Shown here piece after piece: positions 17,509-26,487 of a stretch of DNA of 64,000 nt. Position numbers and translations under genes: made by a program. Location: the NCBI GenBank assembly GCA_964534845.1, contig CAZHPV010000002.1:1-64000 (forward strand), read 5' to 3'. Numbering within the stretch: position 1 is the first letter of the stretch; each line of letters starts with the position of its first letter. Under the pieces are notes generated by a model, which saw only the letters and a program-made list of their open reading frames with translations, was not told the DNA's origin and did not search any database. The DNA is from CALCKU01 sp964534845 (GTDB taxonomy: Bacteria; Pseudomonadota; Alphaproteobacteria; Caulobacterales; Maricaulaceae).

Positions 17509-19650
17509 TTATAAATTTATCAGTTTATCGGAGGCTTTTATGAAAGCCGGGCGGTGTGCCACGATGACCCGCGTTATGCTCAGCGCCTTGATTGTTTCTA
17601 CAATATGTTTTTCTGTATCGGTATCCAGATTGGCTGTCCCTTCATCAAGACACAGCACTTTTGGGTCATGATAAAGGGCACGGGCGAGCAGCACGCGTTG
17701 ACGTTGGCCTCCAGATAAAACGGATCCCATATTTCCGACCATGGACATATACCCCATGGGAATGGCCTCTATATCCGCGTGAACTTTCGCGGCCTTTGCC
17801 GCTCTGACGACTTTTTGCATATCGATTTCGGGATCAAAAAAGCTGATATTATCGGCTACCGAACCTGACAGTAATTGATCATCCTGCATGACCACGCCCA
17901 GACGCGCCCGCCAGCGGCCCAATCCAATGTCTGCAAGGGGCACACCGTCAATCAAGATTTCGCCTTTGGTTGGCTTATAGAGACCCAATATGAGTTTCAT
18001 AAGCGTGGTTTTCCCGCCGCCGGACAGCCCGGTAAAGGTTGTCATAGAGCCCGCTTCTAAAGTGACTGAAAAGTCTTCGATAACCCAAGGGTCAAGAGGG
18101 GAATAGCGAAACCAGATATGTCTAAGCTCTATTTTACCGTCAATATCCGGCTGAGTATCTTTGGACGCATTTATGGCTACACGGCTGTCAGTAATCTCAA
18201 CGTCCGATTTTTCAGGCTCGGCAAAGATAATATCGGAGAGCCGGTCAAGATGCAGGCTGAGGAGACGGAACTCGAGGGCCTTTTGTAAAAGCTGTGTCAC
18301 GCTATCGGTGAAATATTGTCGGTAGGCCAAAAAGGCGAGCAACATGCCGACTGTAAAGCCTGAGCCGTCAGTCATCATAATTTTAGCGGCAGCATAGACA
18401 ACAAAAATCCATTGCAACCCGATTAGCAAGGTTTCACAAAATCGCTGCATGATGATAAATTTGCCGTATTCGACATTGGCGTTAATGAAATCGGTATAGA
18501 GGTTCCGCCATGCTGCTTCGCGCGCAGTCTCGCGCCCGAAAAGCTTAATTGTTGTGCTGGCCCGTATTGTTTCTATGACGTGGGTGTTTTCCAAGGCTCC
18601 TGCAAAAATAGCTTCTTCCTGCGTTCGGCGCAAATGCGGATAAATCAGGAGGGTCGCTAGTGCTAAAAGCAGAACGCTTATCAGTACAATCAAGCCTAAT
18701 AGCGGAGAATATAAAAACATGACGATTAACATGAGAACCGCCATAAGCCCGTCTATCAAGACAGCGACCACGGATTGCGTGAGGGCTTCTTGTATGGGTT
18801 TTGTGCTGCTAATCCGGGAAATCAGATCCCCAATATGGCGTTTTTCAAAATAGGCGGTGGGCAGGCGTATGAGATGACGAAAAACATTGCCGACCATTTG
18901 CACGCTCATTTGATTGCCATAAACCAATATGGCCCAACTCCGTGTGGCCTCCGCAAGGCTGCGTAATATGATAAGCGCCCCGAAGCCCAATAAGAGTATA
19001 AATAAGAGCGTCTGGTCTTTTAGGGGCAGGGCGGCATCGACGACGAGTTGCAAATAAAAGGGCGAACATAAAATGATAATCTGGAGTAGAATTGATAAGG
19101 TCAGAGTTTGAAATATGGCGCGTTTCAGACCGACAAGTTTATGCCAGAGTAAGGACAGGTGTGGTGTCAGCCTTGCATCTATAGGGGAAAATTCCGCGGT
19201 CGGGGAGAGCTCAAGGGCGATACCGGTAAAGTGTTTGGCAAATTTAGTGAGCGGCATAATGCGCAAACCCAAGCCTGGATCAATAATATGGGCTTTGGTT
19301 TTCGTGACCTTTTTAAGCACGACGAAGTGATTAAGATCCCAATGCAAAATCGCCGGAAGTTGCAGATTTTCCAGATGCTCCATATCGAGGCGCAGCGGGC
19401 GCGGGGCCAGATGCAGGCTATTGGCTATCGCCATAAGGCTTTTTAAAGAGGCCCCCTTAAGCGAGATAAGATGTTTTTCGCGCAGGACATTTAAATCAAC
19501 ATTATGGCCGTGATAATTGGCAATCATGGCCATACAGGCCAGACCGCATTCTGTGGCTTCTGTTTGTAGGATGACGGGCAGGCGCCCTGATTTGCGCCCC
19601 GATTTGGTCTTTGATTTACTTTCTGATTTTGGGTCGGGGCGGGTTGCCAT
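17509..19650 (-). CDS. Peptidase-containing ABC exporter (C39 peptidase, PCAT)
   Basis: A 713-residue half-transporter of the CvaB/LagD type, which cuts double-glycine leaders and exports the core peptide. I start at the ATG at 19650, whose A overlaps the preceding stop (TAATG); a TTG at 19665 is also open. After a Lys/Ser-rich N-terminus, the C39 domain has its full triad: Cys35 (QTEATECGLACM), His108 (NHFVVL) and Asp124 (IIDPGLG). The six-helix membrane domain spans about 175-445. The ATPase has Walker A GLSGGGKT (541-548), signature LSGGQ (645-649), Walker B VLCLDE (665-670) and switch His699. The next gene downstream encodes a matching substrate, and the upstream gene a HlyD-like stub. 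Confidence 0.96.
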   Translation of the reverse strand: MATRPDPKSESKSKTKSGRKSGRLPVILQTEATECGLACMAMIANYHGHNVDLNVLREKHLISLKGASLKSLMAIANSLHLAPRPLRLDMEHLENLQLPAILHWDLNHFVVLKKVTKTKAHIIDPGLGLRIMPLTKFAKHFTGIALELSPTAEFSPIDARLTPHLSLLWHKLVGLKRAIFQTLTLSILLQIIILCSPFYLQLVVDAALPLKDQTLLFILLLGFGALIILRSLAEATRSWAILVYGNQMSVQMVGNVFRHLIRLPTAYFEKRHIGDLISRISSTKPIQEALTQSVVAVLIDGLMAVLMLIVMFLYSPLLGLIVLISVLLLALATLLIYPHLRRTQEEAIFAGALENTHVIETIRASTTIKLFGRETAREAAWRNLYTDFINANVEYGKFIIMQRFCETLLIGLQWIFVVYAAAKIMMTDGSGFTVGMLLAFLAYRQYFTDSVTQLLQKALEFRLLSLHLDRLSDIIFAEPEKSDVEITDSRVAINASKDTQPDIDGKIELRHIWFRYSPLDPWVIEDFSVTLEAGSMTTFTGLSGGGKTTLMKLILGLYKPTKGEILIDGVPLADIGLGRWRARLGVVMQDDQLLSGSVADNISFFDPEIDMQKVVRAAKAAKVHADIEAIPMGYMSMVGNMGSVLSGGQRQRVLLARALYHDPKVLCLDEGTANLDTDTEKHIVETIKALSITRVIVAHRPAFIKASDKLINL

Positions 19651-19856
19651 TATTTTAATAGCCAATCGATCAGGCGGATGTGCCCGCCGTCATGCGGGAT
19701 TTTACCCCAAAACAGCGCAGCGAGTATGCCGCCAAGGCTTAAGGCGATTAACAGGGTAATCCACCATGTCTTAGGTGGCGTTCTTAAAATGATCTCGCCG
19801 TAAAGGCTGCGGTGGCGCGCCTCTAGCGCTTCTTTTCGATATAAACTCTCAGTCAT
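19650..19856 (-). CDS. Mini HlyD/CvaA-like membrane anchor, 68 aa
   Basis: The first 50 residues look like the N-terminus of CvaA/HlyD-type adaptors that partner PCAT exporters: YRKEALEARHRSLYGEI, then a membrane helix at about 31-50. The usual 350-residue periplasmic part is absent; after the helix only about 18 residues remain, ending IRLIDWLLK. The stop codon overlaps the exporter ATG (TAATG), so the short length is built into a coupled two-gene unit and is not a random frameshift next to remnants. An in-frame TAA upstream and no other start codon fix the ATG at 19856. It is either a deletion relic kept for coupling or a true minimal accessory protein. Confidence 0.75.
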   Translation of the reverse strand: MTESLYRKEALEARHRSLYGEIILRTPPKTWWITLLIALSLGGILAALFWGKIPHDGGHIRLIDWLLK

Positions 19857-19922
19857 AGCTATGTCATATGGGGCTTTGCAAATCCCGTAAACCCTCTCTG
19901 TTTAGAAGAAATTCTGGCGGCT

Positions 19923-20324
19923 CTAATTCCAGAAGGCGCAATGCCCAAGGTCGCGGATTTCACTGGCGAGTTCTTTTTCAGCCGTTTCAGAGCTTTTGCG
20001 CGAGCGCATGGGATTATAGCCCTCGTAAAATCTGGGCGCGAGGAACAGCCCAAAGCGGCGCACATAACGGTTAGAGCGGCTCTTTGTAATCGTTTTACGT
20101 AATCGGCAGATACACTGAAAAACCCCGAAGTCACCGTGACAGTTTTTGTGTTGCGCAAACCGGCATTCGGGTGTGTGAACGCTTTGGCCAATATAATAAT
20201 ATTCGCAGCCCTCATGTAAGGGATAGTCCCAATCAATATGGTCGTTCTGGTCCCGAAAGGCGCGCGCAGGGGTGTCGCCCATGTCGCTTCGGTCCAATCT
20301 TATCGCATAAACAAAATAAGGCAT
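19923..20324 (-). CDS. GIY-YIG-like protein
   Basis: 133 residues. The N-terminal VYAIRLDR and the later YYYIGQSVHTPECRFAQHK match the GIY and YIG elements and the following Arg of the GIY-YIG nuclease fold; SNRYVRRFGLFLAPRFYEGYNPM is typical of a short stand-alone subfamily of unknown role. Whether it is catalytically active cannot be told. It is 66 bases upstream of the HlyD-like stub on the same strand; a functional tie to the exporter is not evident. Confidence 0.7.
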   Translation of the reverse strand: MPYFVYAIRLDRSDMGDTPARAFRDQNDHIDWDYPLHEGCEYYYIGQSVHTPECRFAQHKNCHGDFGVFQCICRLRKTITKSRSNRYVRRFGLFLAPRFYEGYNPMRSRKSSETAEKELASEIRDLGHCAFWN

Positions 20325-20409
20325 ATGCGGTGATTATGTAGAGGTAGACCCTTCACGTTTGATTAAAGCGGGGGGCGCGGCGTGAAGTCTGGAGAGCTAA
20401 ATAAGCCGC

Positions 20410-20802
20410 TTAATTCAGCAAACGCGGCTCATGCGGGCTATCGAGGTTAAAGAGCGGGATTTCAACATCAAAGCGCTCCCCGTCAGGGGATTCGAGCTTA
20501 TAGCTGCCTAGCATAACACCAGAAGGCGCATTAAGCGGCGCGCCTGATGTGTAGCGGAAGGTCTCGCCGGGTCTGACAACGGGTTTTTCGCCGACAACAC
20601 CGGCCCCGCGTACTTCTTGGACATGTCCGCGACTATCGGCGATTTTCCAAAACCGTTCCATGACCTGATATTCCGTTGCACCCTGATTTTCGATTTCGAC
20701 TGTATAGGCCCAGATAAACCGGTCATCAGCAGGAGAGGATTGCTCGTCTAAAAAATCCGGTTCGACCCTGACAATCACATCTCTTGTTTTTTGTTCGTAC
20801 AT
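20410..20802 (-). CDS. apaG: ApaG domain protein (Co2+/Mg2+ efflux-associated)
   Basis: ApaG is a small fibronectin-III-like protein (130 aa with this start). The conserved core is visible: FIWAYTVEIENQG, ERFWKIADSRGHVQEVRGAGVVGEKPVVRPGETFRYTSG, and SGVMLGSYKL. I chose the ATG at 20802, preceded by AGGA seven bases away; the longer frame to 20910 adds 36 residues without family similarity. ApaG is linked genetically to cation efflux and diadenosine tetraphosphate metabolism, with a poorly defined molecular role. Confidence 0.93.
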   Translation of the reverse strand: MYEQKTRDVIVRVEPDFLDEQSSPADDRFIWAYTVEIENQGATEYQVMERFWKIADSRGHVQEVRGAGVVGEKPVVRPGETFRYTSGAPLNAPSGVMLGSYKLESPDGERFDVEIPLFNLDSPHEPRLLN

Positions 20803-20988
20803 GTGTGCATCCTGTTTTATGTCGCGCAATCCAGCCTGATCGGCGACTGCCAGCTTGTTTGCGCCCTGTCTCTCATGCATACCTTTGGAACTATGCGCAC
20901 AAAAGTGCAAGCCAATAAGTCATAAGAGGTTAAAATTTTAGCACTTCATTCTTGCCTCAGGCGAGAGCCGTGTTAGGTGTGACCTATT

Positions 20989-21999
20989 ATGGTGGGAATT
21001 TTACCAAAACAACATATTCAGGACTTAATTAAGGCGGGCGCTGTAAGCGCCAAGAAAAGGATTGGCAGCACGCAAATCCAGCCGGCCAGTCTTGATCTGC
21101 GTTTGGGGACAACGGCTTATCGTATAAGAGCGAGCTTCCTGCCCGGCACGGGCCGCCGTGTCTCTGATTGCCTTACAGACGCCCTTGTTATGCATAAGGT
21201 CGATCTGTCTGAGGGTGCCGTCTTGGAAACGGGATGTGTCTATCTCGTCCCGCTGATGGAAGGCTTGGAATTACCAGCCGGTATTTCAGCCGCAGCTAAC
21301 CCTAAAAGCTCGACAGGGCGTCTGGATGTTTTTACCCGCGTGATTTGTGACGGGGCGGACGCTTTTGAAGCCATAGGGGCCGGCTATAAAGGTCCGCTTT
21401 ATGTCGAAATTGCCCCGCGCACGTTTTCGGTTCTAGCCCATGCGGGCGAGAAGCTGGTGCAATTGCGGTTTCGGCGCGGGACAGCCAAAATACACAATAC
21501 ACTCACGGTGAGTATTGACCTAAGCGGGACGGGCACGATTGGCTACCGTGCAAAACGCCATGCCGGTCTTGTCAATCTGGCCGGGATAGGACGCCATAAT
21601 ATTCTGGATTATTGGGAACCTTTGAGGGCTCGGAGTGAAACCCTCGTGCTTGATCCGGAAGAGTTCTATATTCTGGCGTCTAAAGAATCCGTTGTTATTG
21701 CGCAAAACCAAGCCGCTGAAATGTCCCCAATTGCGCCTGAAATCGGGGAATTTAGAGCCCATTATGCCGGATTTTTTGATCCGGGGTTCGGCATGGAAAG
21801 TGCGGGCGGCAAGGGTGCGCGGGCCGTGCTGGAGGTTAGAGGGCGGGACGTACCTTTCTTGCTACGGGACGGTCAGCCTGTTGCGAAGCTGGTTTACGAA
21901 GATATGGAAGCTGTGCCTGAAACGCTTTACGGCGAAGGCGGGAAATCGCATTATCAGGCCCAAGGTCTGCGCCTATCCAAACATTTTAAAATGGATTGA
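20989..21999 (+). CDS. dcd: dCTP deaminase, long alphaproteobacterial form
   Basis: 336 residues, about twice the size of the Escherichia coli enzyme, as usual for the alphaproteobacterial 2'-deoxycytidine 5'-triphosphate deaminase. It supplies dUTP for dTMP synthesis. STQIQPASLDLRLG at about 25-38 and NPKSSTGRLDVFTRVI near 105-120 are the substrate-binding elements of the trimeric dUTPase/Dcd fold, and the C-terminal half repeats the fold. It converges with gshB, 3 bases apart. Confidence 0.93.
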   Translation: MVGILPKQHIQDLIKAGAVSAKKRIGSTQIQPASLDLRLGTTAYRIRASFLPGTGRRVSDCLTDALVMHKVDLSEGAVLETGCVYLVPLMEGLELPAGISAAANPKSSTGRLDVFTRVICDGADAFEAIGAGYKGPLYVEIAPRTFSVLAHAGEKLVQLRFRRGTAKIHNTLTVSIDLSGTGTIGYRAKRHAGLVNLAGIGRHNILDYWEPLRARSETLVLDPEEFYILASKESVVIAQNQAAEMSPIAPEIGEFRAHYAGFFDPGFGMESAGGKGARAVLEVRGRDVPFLLRDGQPVAKLVYEDMEAVPETLYGEGGKSHYQAQGLRLSKHFKMD

Positions 22000-22002
22000 T
22001 CT

Positions 22003-22983
22003 TTAGGCGCTATTCAACTTGGCTTCAATTGCGTCCCATGCCAGCGCTGCGGCGTCTATACCGGAAAAGCGTTTAAGCTCCTGCACACCTGTCGGCGAGG
22101 TAATATTAATCTCGGTCATTTTATCCCCGATCACATCTATGCCCACAAGGATTTGACCGCGCGCTTTTAACATCGGTCCAATCGCCTCGCATATACGTAG
22201 ATCATCAGGCGTTAGCTCTGTGGGGACAGCCTTGCCGCCGACATGCATATTAGAGCGGGTTTCACCTTTTAGCGGAATACGGTTTATCGCCCCGACCGCC
22301 ACGCCGTCTATGATAATGATACGCTTATCGCCTTTGGACACAGCTTTAAGGAAGGCCTGTGCAATTATGGGTTCGCGCGAGCTTTCCATAAACATTTCAA
22401 GTAGTGAGGCATAATTACTGTCATCGGCTTTGACCCGGAATACACCCGCACCGCCATTGCCAAATAAGGGCTTGAGAATAATATCCTTGTGTTTTTTGCG
22501 AAAGGCATCAATGGCTTCGCGGTTCCGGCTAATCAGGGTCTCAGGCATAAGCTCCGGATAATCCAGCGGAAGGATTTTTTCAGGACATGAGCGCACCCAT
22601 TCCGGGTCATTAACGACCAAGGTTTTGCCCTTAAGGCGTTCAAGCAAATGGGCGGCTGTTATATACGCCATGTCAAAGGGCGGGTCTTGGCGCATCCAGA
22701 CAACATCTATATCCGTTTCTAAGTCGATCAGACGCCGGGCTTTAAACTTTACGTGCTGGCCCTTTTTGCGTTTTATCGTCATAGGCCGAGCATAAGCTTG
22801 TATTTTTCCGGCATTATATACCAGATGTTCTGGGCCATATTCAAACAGCTCCATGCCGCGATTGGCGGCGACTTCTGATAAGGCAAATGTTGTATCTGCA
22901 TCAATGTCCACTGTTTCCATAGGGTCCATTTGAAAGGCTATGCGTAAGCGGGATGCGGAGGAGGATTTACGTCTTTTTAACAT
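22003..22983 (-). CDS. gshB: Glutathione synthetase
   Basis: ATP-grasp ligase (326 aa) joining gamma-glutamylcysteine and glycine. FQMDPMETVDIDADTTFAL near the N-terminus, PEWVRSCPEKILPLDYPELMPETL, KPLFGNGGAGVFRV (ATP loop) and the end GIDVIGDKMTEINITSPTG follow the family in order. The N-terminal MLKRRKSSSASR extension is basic and could be shorter in vivo. It is divergent from the small lipoprotein gene at 23098. Confidence 0.96.
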   Translation of the reverse strand: MLKRRKSSSASRLRIAFQMDPMETVDIDADTTFALSEVAANRGMELFEYGPEHLVYNAGKIQAYARPMTIKRKKGQHVKFKARRLIDLETDIDVVWMRQDPPFDMAYITAAHLLERLKGKTLVVNDPEWVRSCPEKILPLDYPELMPETLISRNREAIDAFRKKHKDIILKPLFGNGGAGVFRVKADDSNYASLLEMFMESSREPIIAQAFLKAVSKGDKRIIIIDGVAVGAINRIPLKGETRSNMHVGGKAVPTELTPDDLRICEAIGPMLKARGQILVGIDVIGDKMTEINITSPTGVQELKRFSGIDAAALAWDAIEAKLNSA

Positions 22984-23037
22984 AGGGCGCTCTTGCCATA
23001 TGTGTCGATTATGGGCAAGTAAAGCGTGTGTGATTTA

Positions 23038-23061
23038 ATATGCGCAAAAATAAGCGCATAT
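23038..23061. promoter_or_regulatory. Inverted repeat upstream of a lipoprotein operon
   Basis: ATATGCGC (23038-23045) and GCGCATAT (23054-23061) form a perfect 8-bp inverted repeat with an 8-base spacer in the gshB / lipoprotein intergenic region. The geometry suits a dimeric repressor operator. Confidence 0.4.
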
Positions 23062-23097
23062 ATACAGTGATAGTCTTTAAGATTAAAGTGAGGCATT

Positions 23098-23337
23098 ATG
23101 AAGGGGGTGTTTAAACAGGCGGCCATTTATGGACTTTTGATCGGCGCGTTAAGCGCGTGTGCCACAACGCCCCCACTTAATGAGGGTACACAGAGTACGG
23201 TGTCGCAATCGACCAAAAACCAGACGGTAAGAGGTATTACGAAAACGGGAGCCGATGCCCGTCTTGAGACTTTAAGCCGTGAGGAACTTGCCAAAAAAAT
23301 CCCCGCGCCCAAACCGCTAAAGCCCCCGACAGGTTAA
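23098..23337 (+). CDS. Small lipoprotein
   Basis: 79 residues with a lipoprotein signal (IGALSAC; Cys about 21). The short mature part is Thr/Lys/Pro-rich with no recognised domain. It is 9 bases upstream of a hydrolase gene and likely in one operon with it and an ArsC-family gene. Confidence 0.7.
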   Translation: MKGVFKQAAIYGLLIGALSACATTPPLNEGTQSTVSQSTKNQTVRGITKTGADARLETLSREELAKKIPAPKPLKPPTG

Positions 23338-23346
23338 GCGAAGTAA

Positions 23347-24222
23347 ATGGCAGATTTTACCCTTAATAGCCAAGACGGGACACGTTTAAACGGCTGCGTT
23401 TTTGAACCCCCGAGTAATCCAAAAGCCGTTATGTCTCTCGTGCATGGCTTCGGCGAACATTGTCGGCGTTATGCGGATATGGCAGATTTTCTGCGCATGC
23501 AGGATATTGCCGTCGTCGCGATTGACCTGAGGGGGCATGGACAATCAGACGGTAAGCGGGGCGTGTGCCGTGATTACGGTCATCTCAGAGAGGATGTTGA
23601 GGCGCTCGTAGAATATAGCGCTCAGAGATTTCCGGGTTTGCCTCATATTTTATACGGCCATTCAATGGGCGGGGGTCTGGTTATGAATTACATTTTGCAT
23701 GGCGCAAAAGGCGGCCGGCAGAACGTTGCGCAAGGGCTAAGGCAAGAACAGACAGTGGCGTCAAAATTTTCGGCCATCATTGCCTCGGCACCCCTTTTAA
23801 AACTGGCCGATCCTGTCCCCAGCCCGCTGGAATTTATTGTGCGGGTTTTACGTAAAATCACGCCTAATCTAAGCCTGTCGCAACCGATTTCGGGAGAGAA
23901 AGTTTCAACCCTGTCAGAAGAGAAAACGGCTTATGAAGCAGACCCGCTCAATCACGGGCGCTTGGGGGTTGGCCTGGCGGTCGATATGGTCGAAGCTGGT
24001 GAGTGGGTTTTAAGTCATGCGAGCGAATGGGCGCTCCCACTTTTACTTATGCATGCGCGGGGTGACCGTCTTACTGATTTTTCAGGCAGCGCGGCCTTCG
24101 CCTCGAAAGCGCAAAACTGCCAATTTATCCCTTTTGAAAATGTCGAGCATGAAATACATAATGATAAATGCCGGGCTGAAGTTTACACAGCCATGGGTGA
24201 TTTTATAAACGGCCATATATGA
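23347..24222 (+). CDS. Alpha/beta hydrolase, monoacylglycerol lipase-like
   Basis: 291 residues of the lysophospholipase/monoacylglycerol lipase group (Hydrolase_4). The oxyanion segment VHGFGEHCRRY is at about 33-43, GHGQSDGKRG at about 63-72, and the nucleophile elbow GHSMGGG at about 104-110. The acid lies in the LLMHARGDRLTD region and the histidine in NVEHEIHND near the C-terminus, completing the triad. Its ATGA overlap with the next gene shows translational coupling. Confidence 0.93.
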   Translation: MADFTLNSQDGTRLNGCVFEPPSNPKAVMSLVHGFGEHCRRYADMADFLRMQDIAVVAIDLRGHGQSDGKRGVCRDYGHLREDVEALVEYSAQRFPGLPHILYGHSMGGGLVMNYILHGAKGGRQNVAQGLRQEQTVASKFSAIIASAPLLKLADPVPSPLEFIVRVLRKITPNLSLSQPISGEKVSTLSEEKTAYEADPLNHGRLGVGLAVDMVEAGEWVLSHASEWALPLLLMHARGDRLTDFSGSAAFASKAQNCQFIPFENVEHEIHNDKCRAEVYTAMGDFINGHI

Positions 24223-24575
24223 AACTAACGATCTATCATCTTAAAAATTGCGATAGCTGCAAAAAAGCCATTAAAGCCTTAAATGCGGTCAAAGACGGGG
24301 CGGTTTATGACATGACTTTGGTGGATGTGCGCGCTGACGGTATTACGAAAACCGAGCTCGAAAACATGATTGACCAGATCGGCCATGAGGTTCTTGTCAA
24401 TACGCGTTCGACTACATGGCGAACTTTATCCGATGAAGAGAAGGCGGGTTTGAACGCCGCAAAAGCCCTCGCCCTTTTACAAAAACACCCTACGCTGATG
24501 AAACGTCCCGTCATTGATGACGGGACATCCTATCATGTCGGGTGGTCCAAAGCTGTACAAGACACTTTTTTATAA
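24219..24575 (+). CDS. ArsC/Spx-family thioredoxin-fold protein
   Basis: 118 residues of the arsenate reductase-like (YffB/Spx) family. The N-terminal CDSCKKA holds a CxxC pair at residues 11 and 14, and NTRSTTWRTL plus KRPVIDDG match the C-terminal half of the fold. There is no arsenic operon nearby, so a thiol-redox or stress role is as likely as arsenate reduction. Confidence 0.88.
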   Translation: MKLTIYHLKNCDSCKKAIKALNAVKDGAVYDMTLVDVRADGITKTELENMIDQIGHEVLVNTRSTTWRTLSDEEKAGLNAAKALALLQKHPTLMKRPVIDDGTSYHVGWSKAVQDTFL

Positions 24576-24604
24576 GCGGGTTACACTCTCGCTAAGCGCT
24601 TATT

Positions 24605-25063
24605 TTAAGGAAATGATATGGGGCAACCGAGCTGGTCTGCTGCGGCCTGGATTTTCTGACGCGTCGGGTCATTGCTCTTAAGGCCGTTGATAGCCTGAGC
24701 GCCAGCTTGACGTGTTGTCGTGCTGGCTGCGGTCCGAGCGGCCACCTGACCGACTGTGCTGCCAATGCCTAAGCCGCCTACCGCGACTGAGGCAAGGCTA
24801 CCCAGAGTGCTTAATGCTGTGTTGGCTAAAATTCGATTGCCAGGATTGGGTTGGGCAGCAGCTTGTCGAAAGGTAACGGCATTTGCATAAAATGTCTGAC
24901 AGGTCGGATCATTGGCGTTTAGCTTGGCCGCTCCGCTGGTCGCATTATTGAGCTGGCTGGCGTTGATGCCTGTAAATAAGGTATCGGTTTTGGGTGTTGT
25001 TGCGCAGGCGCTCAGGCTTAAAATAGCTGTTCCTAATAATGAAAATTTGATGATGGGGTTCAT
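24605..25063 (-). CDS. Lipoprotein of unknown function
   Basis: 152 residues with a lipobox (ILSLSAC) and a good GGAGG before the ATG. A small-residue stretch, LGSLASVAVGGLGIGSTVGQVAA, resembles a glycine-zipper membrane segment. A second cysteine pair (DPTCQTF and LGCPISF) could form a disulfide. No family recognised. Confidence 0.7.
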   Translation of the reverse strand: MNPIIKFSLLGTAILSLSACATTPKTDTLFTGINASQLNNATSGAAKLNANDPTCQTFYANAVTFRQAAAQPNPGNRILANTALSTLGSLASVAVGGLGIGSTVGQVAARTAASTTTRQAGAQAINGLKSNDPTRQKIQAAADQLGCPISFP

Positions 25064-25084
25064 TTTGTCCTCCAGAAAGGTAAG

Positions 25085-25100
25085 GGCGTAACTTTACGCC
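25085..25100 (-). promoter_or_regulatory. Hairpin in a lipoprotein 5' leader
   Basis: GGCGTAA-CT-TTACGCC is a perfect 7-bp inverted repeat 22 bases upstream of the lipoprotein ATG at 25063, flanked by weaker outer pairing (GTAAGG / CCTTAC). It may be an operator or mRNA hairpin. Confidence 0.4.
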
Positions 25101-25222
25101 GTAAAACCTTACGTCTCGCGAGTTGAATAAGAGCTGAATGTATTTTTCAGCCGGTTTTGGACAACTTCGTACCCCTATATATCCCGTTTAACGCTCGCGA
25201 TAATGCAAGATTTAACCCGGCG

Positions 25223-26389
25223 CTAGCGGATTTGCTGGATATAGGAAATAGGGATTTGTTTGCCAGATTCCGGATCGATATAATAAGGCTCGCTTTCGAT
25301 TATAGAGACAGCGTCACCTGACGATCCCGTTCGAAAGGCGCCCAAATCATTATCACTTGGAAATGCCTTGCCTAGATTGTCACCCAGATCGGATAAGCGC
25401 GCGGGTGCTGTCGGGCCAGAGAGGGCCTGTCCGGCTTGATATCCCGGCGGCGGTAGAGCCCCTGCACCCAGACTTCCAGGGCTTGACGGAACAAAGGGTA
25501 TGGGTTTGACACCAGGCGGCAGCTCAATACGCTCACCCGTTTGCGGGTCCCGAAAATAAGGTTCTGTGTCAGGCAGGGCATCGGCCGCGCGTTGGGGCGT
25601 TGGAGCCTGAGACGGGGCGGGCAACGGCGCGGGTGTCGGTGTTAAACTGAGGCTTTCCGGCACGGCCCGATATGTAGGCTGGGCGGGCAGGCTTTCTTGC
25701 ACAACAGGCGCATTATATCCCCCTGCGTAACTCCCCGGAGCGTTGAGGTCGTATTCCTGACTGGCATACTGATTTTGGCCGTTTTGCCCTCCTGTATGGA
25801 TTGTCGCATAGGAGACGACTTCCCGCGTGCCTTTGGTTGTGCTGGCGATTTGGGCTGCACGTTCCAGTTCTTGCGGCGTGCGTGCAACACCGAGTAAATA
25901 GACAATTCCGTCATGAACTTCCAGATTGAAATTACGGGATTTTACGGCTTTGTCTGCAATCAGGCGCGCCCGGACCTTCTGATTAAGAACGCCGTCCTTC
26001 GCATTGCGGACGGTGCCTTGCTTTTCCTTGATCAAAATTTCATTGCCAACCTCTATGATGCGCGGGGCAGACCATGCAATGCGTTCAGCTTCTATTCGGT
26101 CCTCCGGGGTCCGGACATTGCCGGCCAGAAGCACAACACCTTCCGCGACCTCGACATCTACACCGCCAAGTTTAAATCCGTCCGCTCTGCGCATACGGGC
26201 TTTAATCGCGCGCGTGGCAGAGACATCATTAACGGAGCGCGCCAGATTTCTCTCATCGCCTTTTTTGACTCCGGCTGTTGTGACCGCGCAGCCTGAAAGT
26301 GAGGCGCTTGAGGCCAACATCATGCATATTAACGTGCAGACTTTAAGTCTGTGGGCCTTATTTTTCTGATTATGAGACGTCTTTGTCAT
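25223..26389 (-). CDS. BON-domain lipoprotein (OsmY/DolP-like)
   Basis: 388 residues from the ATG at 26389, which has GGGGG four bases upstream; the frame extends to 26458 but those residues precede the lipoprotein signal. The lipobox is ASLSGC. Two BON domains follow (VDVEVAEGVVLLAGNVRTPEDRIEAER and FNLEVHDGIVYLLGVARTPQELERA), which bind anionic phospholipid at the outer membrane in known members. The C-terminal half is a Pro/Gln-rich, probably disordered tail. It lies in the yraN/rsmI cluster, where DolP-type proteins are common. Confidence 0.88.
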   Translation of the reverse strand: MTKTSHNQKNKAHRLKVCTLICMMLASSASLSGCAVTTAGVKKGDERNLARSVNDVSATRAIKARMRRADGFKLGGVDVEVAEGVVLLAGNVRTPEDRIEAERIAWSAPRIIEVGNEILIKEKQGTVRNAKDGVLNQKVRARLIADKAVKSRNFNLEVHDGIVYLLGVARTPQELERAAQIASTTKGTREVVSYATIHTGGQNGQNQYASQEYDLNAPGSYAGGYNAPVVQESLPAQPTYRAVPESLSLTPTPAPLPAPSQAPTPQRAADALPDTEPYFRDPQTGERIELPPGVKPIPFVPSSPGSLGAGALPPPGYQAGQALSGPTAPARLSDLGDNLGKAFPSDNDLGAFRTGSSGDAVSIIESEPYYIDPESGKQIPISYIQQIR

Positions 26390-26487
26390 TTTGCCCCCAT
26401 ATCTGGCGGTATTGCAGCCTAGGCTTATGGTTAAATTTTGGCTAACGCTACTGCCCAAAACTTATTTAAACGTTACCAAATTACGAC

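Noticed and set aside
19651..19665. TTG start for the ABC exporter at 19665
   Set aside because: The ATG at 19650 overlaps the preceding stop as TAATG, a standard coupled start; the TTG has no ribosome binding site.
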